A stretch of 64,000 nucleotides of DNA from Amorphophallus konjac (taxonomy: Eukaryota > Streptophyta > Magnoliopsida > Alismatales > Araceae), in contig CM040118.1 in assembly GCA_022559845.1 (NCBI GenBank), positions 443,112,053 to 443,176,052 on the forward strand, written 5' to 3'. Positions 56,956 to 64,000 of the stretch are shown here, one piece after another (the stretch's first letter is position 1; each line of letters begins with the position of its first letter). Position numbers and translations under genes: made by a program. The notes beneath the pieces were generated by a model. That model ran no database searches and was not told where the DNA came from. It worked only from the letters and a program-made list of their open reading frames with translations.

Positions 56956-58851
56956 TGATAGCCACTAACAGTGGTCGTCAAAAATGCCGTGCCTCAATTT
57001 AAAAAGTTAACCGCACTCACTCACTTAAAAAGATTTGAATTAGAGTAAAATAATAAGAACGGGTCAATCCCACGGAGAAGAAATATTTTCAATTAAGTAT
57101 GATAAAAAATTCTTATATTTGAAAGATCTGAATTTTGAGTGAGATTGAAAAGAAAAATAAAATTTCTTGAAATTAAAACTATCTAAAGAAGATGAGAGGG
57201 TTAAGGAGAGAAGTTGGAAAGAGAGAGAGGAAATACAAAAATACAATTGCCCAAAAGATGAATTTAATTGCTAAGTGGAAAGATTACAATGTGTATGAAA
57301 ATTCCAAAGTACAACTTGTAGTGAAAATAAAAAGAAGAGGGAAGGAAATAAAGTCAAGGAATTTGGATGAAGAGCATCGTCGTCTCCTTGCGAAGCCTTT
57401 GAGTGAACCGCCTTGCCGTGGAGATAGATGCCGCCGAGAGGACCGAAGGAAGAAGAATCTCCACCAAAGGGATTTAGATGAATAATGGAGAAGGGAGAAA
57501 TTGGGGAAGAGAAAGAAGAACTAAAACCCGTGTGTGCGTGAATGTGATGTGAAAGAGAACAAGTAGAGAGGGTGCGGTGAGGAGAAGAAAAAAACATAGT
57601 AAGAAATAAAGGTAAACTAGAGGGTGAGAAGAAATAAAATAGCTTGAAAACGAGAGAGATTTAGAGGATGTGGAAGAAGAGAAAGTTGAAGAGCTTGAGG
57701 AGATGAAGAAGATTGATGAAGAACGTAGAGGGAGATGAGGATCAAAAGAGTGTAAAAATTGAGAGAGAAAAACTGTAAAAACTGTAGATGAATAGTAAAA
57801 ATTACAGAACTGTGCTTTGAAAATCAGAGAATAAGTTGAAAATGGAGGAGAATTGGAGGAAGAGGAAGAAGAAGAAATTGCAGAGAATTTAAAAATGAAG
57901 GACTTTGTAGAAGAAAGTGAATTGAAAGACAAACAAGAAAGCATGTAAAAGGTCAAAGATCCCCCTCTAGTGGCTCACGGGTTGCCTTTTATAGGGTACA
58001 GAGAACCTTCTACCATCGGCAATAGCAGATCAGCTCAAATTCGACTTTGTAGCGAAAGTTGATTACTCAAATTAGGGCTCTTGCCATAGATAGACTCTCC
58101 CTTGATCCACATATGGAAGGATAACGACGACCGTGGCTAGATTGCCTCCAAGAGACCTTCCGGTTCCGTTTCTATTTCTAAAAGAAATGACGTCCAACCC
58201 TGTGGCCGCACATTCAAATAGCGTCTTCGATAATGGTCGCTCATTCTTATTTCCTTATTTGGATATTTTCTTTTTTTCCATAAATCAAGGAAATGGCGAC
58301 TTTTTAGACAGTCGCTAATTCTTTTTCCATTTTCCTTCATTTTTCTTCTAATTTTTCGTATAATTGAATGAGCGGCTGCTTGAACGGTCGCACATTCTTT
58401 TCCAAAGAAACAGCGCCTGCTTCAACGGTCGCTAATTCTTCTTATTTTCTAACTTTTTTATTTTTTTCTATTTTCATCAAATGAAATAGCACCCGTATAC
58501 CCAGTCGCTAATTCTTCTTTTTCTTTTTTTCTTTTTTAGTCAAACAAATGGGCGTTCGTTTGTTTAGTCGCTCATTCTTTTTTTCATAAAAATGGTCCAG
58601 AAATGACGTCTGATCGACCTGTCGCTATTTTTTGAAAATTTTAAAAAGTAAAATAATCAATAAAATAATTGGGCACTTTCCTCAATATTTCTCACACTAC
58701 TATTTTGGCTCAAAATTGATGGTATACTCATGTAAACTCAAATTAATCGTGAGAATGAGTTTTGTCCATATTAATGCATAACTATGCTCATTAAATGCTC
58801 AAAAAGTGATGAATATGATGCAACTTATGATATAAAATATAGCACTTATCA
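56956..58851 (-). repeat. Element C 5' LTR
   Basis: TGATAGCCAC to CACTTATCA, 1896 bp, adjoining the primer site. Its hairpin units are better preserved than in the 3' LTR (for example at 58296 and 58413). Confidence 0.92.
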
Positions 58852-59431
58852 GCGCTCATGCCTTCAGGGAAGGTACGAGGGGTTCGCTCCGCTGCGGTGC
58901 AACTTCTCCTGAGACCAAATTTGGGTTAGCATGGGTGAGAGCCGGAGGATAAAGGGGGTTTATGGGCCGACGGGGCCAGAGGGTGAAGCCAATAGTTTGT
59001 TCAAAGACCTCGCCGATGGTGACGAGGTTTGCAAATGACATACTTGTCGGTGGGCTTAAGGGACAAAGATAAAGAGTGAGTTTATTTCTCGACAGGGACG
59101 AAGAGTCCGAGCCGATGGTTTGTTGTCGATTTAGCCGATGATGACGAAGATGGATGGGTTAAATGCTGAAGCAAAGGGTTTGTTTACCGACCGGGATGAA
59201 GGGTCCGAGCCGATGGTTTGTTCATCAATTTCCCCATTGATGATGAAAACTAGTGGTAGGTTTGTTCATCGGCATGGGTTAGATGACGAAGCAAGAGGTT
59301 TGTTGCAGCATAGGCGTAAGGCTTATGCTGGTGGGATGTGATATATCTATCACACACAGGGATTCCCAGTGGGACATGAATGATAAATGAGGTAGCAACA
59401 ATATTTTCATCATCATCATCATTTGTTTTGA
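58852..59431. other. Element D 3' non-coding region, degenerate repeats
   Basis: Begins right after the Athila LTR. From about 59040 it contains weak copies of the unit amplified further right (CCGATGATGACGA, GGTTTGTT...ATCGGCAT). No gene. Confidence 0.55.
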
Positions 59432-59665
59432 ACCACATTACTGACTTAAGCGCCCTTTCAGGTTTTCACCGAAGCCAGCCCCCTTTGGTTTTGCCCACGT
59501 GCCCTTTCGGGGTTTCACGTGGCAGGGTACCCAATTTTGTTAGCAGCGCCCCTTTTTGGTTTTCACCACAGCCGGGTTATAGCCATTTTTTCCCTTATCC
59601 AGAATATCCAGATAAGTCTGGCGAGGCACCTCTATTTTAAGCCTCATTTCATCATTTTTTTTGAA
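59432..59665. repeat. Direct repeat flanking tandem array, left copy
   Basis: About 230 bp matching 60889-61125: ACCACATTA, CGCCCTTTC-GGTTTTCACC, CCACGTGCCCTTTCGG, GCCGGGTTATAGCCATTTT, GAGGCACCTCTATTTT. It brackets the 123-bp array on the left. Confidence 0.8.
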
Positions 59666-59759
59666 ACATAATCGCCTGCTTTTGCCAAGGCTTTTGGCAA
59701 TGAGTTGATTTGCAGAACTGATGCTAAGGCGAGCGGGGGTTTGTTCGTCGGCATTGGCT

Positions 59760-60830
59760 AGATGCCGAAGCAAAGATAGGTTTATTTATTAACGAGGATG
59801 AATGGTCTGGGTTAATGGTTCATTGACTGATCTTGCCGATGATGACAAGGTCAACATTGGTTTGTTTATCGATATTGGGTAAATGCCGAAGCAAAAGATA
59901 GGTTTAGTCATCAACGAGGATGAAAGGTCGGACTTAACGGTTCATTGACTGATCCTGCCGATGATGACAAGAATCAGTGTTGGTTTGTTCATCAGCATTG
60001 GATAAATGCTAAAGCAAAAGATATGTTTAGTCATTAACGATGACGAAAGGTCCAGGTTAACGGTTCATTGACTGATCTTGCCGATGATGACAAGAATCAG
60101 CGTTGGATTGTTCATTGGCATTGGGAAAATGCCGAAGCAAAAGATATGTTTAGTCATTAACGAGGATGAAAGGTCCGGGCTAATGGTTCATTGACTGATC
60201 CTGTCGATGGTGACAAGAATCAGCGTTGGTTTGTTCATTGACATTGGATAAATACTGAAGCAAAAGATAGGTTTAGTCATTAACGAGGAGGAAAGGTCCG
60301 GGTTAACGGTTCATTGACTGATCCTACCGATGATGACGAGAATCAGCGTTAGTTTGTTCATCGACATTGGATAAATGCCAAAGCAAAAGATAGGTTTAGT
60401 CATTAACGAGGATGAAAGGTCCGGGTTAATGGTTCATTGACTGATCCTATCGATGATGACAAGAATCAGCATTAGTTTGTTCATCGGCATTGGGTAAATA
60501 CCGAAGCAAAAGATAGGTTTAGTCATTAACGAGGATGAAAGGTCCGAGCTAATGGTTCATTGACTGATCTGGCTGATGATGATAAGAATCAATGTTAGTT
60601 TGTTCATCAGCATTGGACAAATGCCGAAGTAAAAGATAGGCTTAGTCATTAACGAGGATGAAAGGTCCGGGTTAATGGTTCATTGACTAATCCTACCGAT
60701 GATGACAAGAATCAACGTTGGTTTGTTCATCGGCATTGGATAAATGTAGAAGCAAAAGATAGGTTTAGTCATTAACGAGGATGAAATGTCCGGGTTAATG
60801 GTTTGAGAGAAGCAGATCTCCGGGGGGACT
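59760..60830. repeat. 123-bp tandem array in element D
   Basis: The word TTTAGTCAT recurs at 59903, 60026, 60149, 60272, 60395, 60518, 60641 and 60764, exactly 123 bp apart each time. Units differ by scattered substitutions but not in length. No open frame crosses the array. Confidence 0.93.
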
Positions 60831-60888
60831 AGCGATGAACGTCCTATCCGGAGTTTCATAGGGATGAAGGCGAAGAGTAACTTTTGAT

Positions 60889-61125
60889 TACCACATTATT
60901 AACCCAAGTGTCTTTTCGGGTTTTCACCAGGGCCAGCCCCCTCTTACTTTTGCCCACGCGCCCTTTCGGGTTCTCACGTGGTGGGGTACCCGATTTTACC
61001 TGTAGCGCCCTTTCGGGTTTTCGCCATAGCCGGGTTATAGCCATTTTTGCCCTTGTCTAGGGTGTCTGAACAAGACTGGAGAGGCACCTCTATTTTGAGC
61101 CTTAATTTTTTTGAATGGAAATATC
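60889..61125. repeat. Direct repeat flanking tandem array, right copy
   Basis: Matches 59432-59665. It separates the 123-bp array from the next array. Confidence 0.8.
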
Positions 61126-61191
61126 AGGCCGGCGTGTGGAGCTCGATCCTGATTGTTTGGTTTGTTCGTGCGGTAGTAACGTATAGCTATT

Positions 61192-61960
61192 GGCTAGGGC
61201 ACGAAGCCTTGCGCCAAAAGGGTGTATTCGTTGATAAGAAGATAATGTCAACGCAAGGAAATGAGTTTATTTTCCGATTCAAACGTAGGGTCCATAGTGG
61301 TGCTGATGTATAGATATCGGCTAGGGCATAAAGCCTTGCGCCGGGAATGGTTTATTCGTCGGTAAGAAGATAATGCCAACGCAAGAACGGGAGTTTATTC
61401 GTCGATTTGGACGTAGGGTCCGTAATGGCGCTGATGTATAGATATCGACTAGGGCATAAAGCCTTGCGCTGGGAAAGGTTTATTCATCGGCAAGAAATGC
61501 CAACGCAAGAACGGGAGTTTATTCGCCGATTTGGATGTAGGGTGCGTGATGGCAATAAGGTGTGTAGATCGGCTAGGGCATAAAGCCTTGTGCCGGAAAA
61601 AGGTTTATTCATCGAAAAGAAGATAATGCCAATGCAACAGAAATGGTTTTATGCACCGATGCGAACGTAAGGTCCAACATAGTGATGACGTGTATATATC
61701 GGCTAGGGCATAAAGCCTTATGCCGAAATTGTGTATTCGCAGGTGTAGGGATAATGCCAGCACAAAAGAAATGGTTTATGCACCGATGCAGACATAAGCT
61801 CCAACATGGTGATGATGTGTATATATCGGCTAGGGCATAAAGCCTTACGTCAAAATTGTGTATTCACAGTCGGGGGGATAACGCTAGTGCAAAGGAAATG
61901 ATTTATGCACCGATGCGGATGTAAGGTCCAACATGGTGATGATGCGTAGAATGGTAGCCC
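61192..61960. repeat. Second tandem array, about 127 bp units
   Basis: GGCTAGGGCA(T/C)(A/G)AAGCCTT recurs at 61192, 61319, 61447, 61571, 61701 and 61828 (spacing 124-130). GGCTAGGGCATAAAGCC holds a short GGCT...AGCC inverted repeat. The sequence is distinct from the 123-bp unit. Confidence 0.85.
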
Positions 61961-62129
61961 AGTGAGACTAAGTGGGGTTCTCAAGGAGCCCTGGGATTAG
62001 TGTGCACTGGGGAGGCTTCTGCAATTGCAAGCTAACGGCCTCGGAATCGGTCTGAGCTGGGTGGGTATTTTGGAGAGCTCGGCCAGGGTGGAGTGCCACT
62101 AGACCAAGATAGATTTTGGTCATTCTTCG

Positions 62130-64000
62130 AACGTCGGCAAGGCTGGATGGTACAGCTTCAGGTGTTTCCCATTGAGCGGGGAGAATTACACTATCCCTTT
62201 GTGGTCTACGAGAACGTAGACACCACCCTCATAGACTCGGTGGACAACGTATGGTCCAACCCAATTTTCAACCAACTTCCCTTTGGGGTTGGAGGTCATT
62301 ACTTCTCTTCTTTTGACGATCACTAGGTGACCTTTCTTGAATTCTCGCCCTTTGACCAGCTTGTCGAAAGCACGAGACATGCGAGCTTGATACAGCTGGA
62401 TATTTTGTTGCGCCCAGAGGCATCTTCCTTCGAGCTCAGTGAGCTCCTCTAGTCTTCTCTCGATGTTTGCTTGTTCGCCGTTTGTCAAGCCGTGCTGTAT
62501 AGCGACTCGCAGTGACGGCACTTCCAGCTCTATTGGTACCACCGCCTCTAACACGTATACCAGGGAGAATGATGAGCAACCAGTTGGAGTTTTATAGATT
62601 ATACGATAAGCCCATAGTGCTTCGTACATCTTGTCCTCCCAGTCTCTCTTGCTAGAGTCGACGGTCTTGGCTAGCAGGGTGTAGAGAGTTTTATTAAGTG
62701 CCTCTGCAAGTCCGTTGGCCTGTGGATTGTAGGGGGATGATGTCCTCTGATCAATTTTATACTTATCGGCTAACCTATAGATCTTCTGATTTTTGAAATG
62801 GCTGCCATTATCGAAATTAATTCGGCTGGGGACCCCGAACCGGAATATTATGTTCTGACGGAAGAACCTGGCGACCAGATCCCCTGTGACTTCTCTTAGT
62901 GCCACAGCCTCCGCACATCTGGAGAAGTAGTCTGTGGCTGCTAAAATATATTTGCGCCCTGATTAAGATGATGGTAAAGGTCCAACTACATCCGTGCCCC
63001 ATTGGGCAAACGGCCAACTTGGGATAGTGGGGTGTAACGGCACTGGAGGCCTCCTAGGCACGATGGCGTGCTCTTTGCATTTCTGACATGACTTGGCAAA
63101 CTTGTAGCAGTCATCAAATATAGTGGGCCAATAGTAGCCCAATTTCTTTATTTCGATCTTCATTTTCGGACTAGTCTGGTAAGCCCCAGCTAACCCGGCA
63201 TGAACTTCTTTCATCACCTGCCATGCTTCTTCTGTAGACAGACAACGAAGTAGAATCTTTTTTTGGGCATCTGCCATTATTCGGAACAAAGTTCCGTTCC
63301 TTAACTCGTAAGAGTCTTTCATTCTGAGCAATTTCATTCTATGTTCCTTCACTTTTGGGAGCTGTTGGTGCTGGAACCAGCGTAGGAGGTGCTCTCGCCA
63401 ATCGGGCTGTTGGATTTCCTCCAGAGTCGCCACTTCATTTTCTTCTTCATTAGGCATGACCTCTGTCATGCTTGGGACCTGACGTCTGTTGATGACGGTT
63501 ATATTCTGGCTTACGTCCAGCGGGACTGCCAGAGAACTAGCCAGCATGGCAAGGGCATCTGCCTGAGCATAATGTCCTCGATTGATATGCTCCACTTTAA
63601 TGAAGTAGAATTTCACCATCAGGTGCAGTGCCAGTTGGTAATAAGGGATAAGTTCCTGCTTCTGCACATCGAACTCCCCGCCCACTTGTTTTACAACTAG
63701 CATGGAATCCCCAAATGCCTCAAGCATTCGGATCTCCATAGATAGAGCAATTTGCAGCCCGATAACCAAGGATTCATACTCTACTTCGTTGTTCGTCCAG
63801 GGCTTATTTATTGAGCAGGAGGTATATATGACCTCCCCCTCTGGAGACTTCAGTACTATGCCTGCGTCGGCTCTGACTCTAGTTGATCCAATTGCCGGAG
63901 TATCAATTCTGGATGCACCATCAAACTACAACTGCCACAGAGTGTGTTGCACCTGGTCTACCTCCAGGGTCTTATCTTCCGGGAGTTCTGTCTCCAACAG
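62130..64000 (-). pseudogene. pol: Element D RNase H and integrase (Tat lineage), partial
   Basis: One minus-strand frame enters from the window edge. The RNase H domain starts with FDGAS (about 63925) and continues through NNEVEYESL and the ADALA motif. It resembles the second, archaeal-type RNase H placed before integrase in Tat elements. Integrase follows: zinc-finger region (HAGLAGAYQ has Tyr where the second His is expected, then CQKC), GTDVVGP, DNGSHF, and E 35 residues after that Asp. The C-terminus has GPYVV and, after a stop at 62186, SPLNGKHLKLYHP. Other stops are at about 63926 and 62963. There is no frameshift. Upstream domains lie beyond the window. Confidence 0.85.

Larger units (their letters stand above)
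47066..58851 (-). mobile_element. Element C: Athila-type Ty3/gypsy element inserted in element D
   Basis: 11.8 kb with LTRs of 1899 and 1896 bp, both TGATAG...TTATCA. Primer site and gag-pol motifs are those of Athila. Flanking 5-mers are ATGCT (47061-47065) and GCGCT (58852-58856). They share three bases and differ by two transitions, so the duplication is imperfect or decayed. The LTRs are visibly more diverged than those of A or B. Gag and pol carry many stops and at least two frameshifts. I see no env-like frame between integrase and the 3' LTR. Confidence 0.92.
18001..64000 (-). mobile_element. Element D: Tat-lineage Ty3/gypsy element, invaded three times, right end outside window
   Basis: In element sense (right to left) the visible parts are RNase H and integrase (64000-62130), then a 3' non-coding region with tandem arrays (61960-58852). 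After the Athila insertion comes an antisense plant-mobile-domain gene (46834-41719), a polypurine tract (40961-40947) and the 3' LTR (40946-39988 plus 18219-18001, split by B and A). The RNase H form, long 3' region, tandem arrays and extra antisense gene are all features reported for the Tat lineage. The pieces form one element only if the three insertions are removed. B's target duplication supports the LTR join, and C's imperfect duplication supports the other. Confidence 0.7.

Overview
This is plant nuclear DNA, almost certainly from an angiosperm with a large, retrotransposon-rich genome. Every protein signal I can place belongs to an LTR retrotransposon: Ty1/copia SIRE-like gag, Ty3/gypsy chromovirus gag-pol, Athila gag-pol, Tat-lineage RNase H/integrase, and a plant-mobile-domain protein. 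Primer sites match plant initiator tRNA-Met or the usual Athila primer site. I see no ordinary host gene, no tRNA or rRNA gene and no CRISPR array. The species cannot be named from this sequence.

Layout. 1-10685: a SIRE-like copia element on the minus strand (3' LTR 1-69, gag relic, 5' LTR 5161-8237). It lies inside or against a diverged LTR of the same family (8238-10685). Both LTRs are filled with short-motif arrays. About 11150-17452: plus-strand copia relics, split by a solo LTR with a perfect target duplication (13796-15421, CTAAC). 18001-64000: one Tat-lineage gypsy element on the minus strand (element D), opened by three younger insertions. Element B (Tekay-like chromovirus, plus, 18220-39982, TSD TTCTT) sits in D's 3' LTR. 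Element A (Tekay-like, plus, 18486-29628, TSD CGCAT) sits in B's 5' LTR. Element C (Athila, minus, 47066-58851) sits in D's 3' non-coding region. D carries a plant-mobile-domain gene in antisense (41719-46834) with its own TATA box and introns, two long tandem arrays (59760-61960), and at the right edge RNase H and integrase (62130-64000).

Ages agree with the nesting. By hand comparison the LTRs of A differ at about 30 sites in 3.2 kb, and those of B at about 60 in 3.0 kb. Those of C are visibly more diverged. A is nearly intact, with one in-frame stop. B keeps one reading frame with five stops and no frameshift.

The most unusual signal is shared by the LTRs rather than by any gene. Nearly every LTR family here carries arrays of short GC-rich palindromes of fixed length. 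Elements A, C and the solo LTR have 20-nt GCG-N14-CGC units. B has 17-nt units repeating about every 33 nt. The SIRE-like LTRs have 20-21 nt palindromes. The copia relics have GTCGAC sites paired 22 bp apart, plus a chain of about ten hairpins joined by GT-rich linkers. Where two diverged copies can be compared, the arms have changed together so that pairing is kept. All hand counts and alignments were made by eye.
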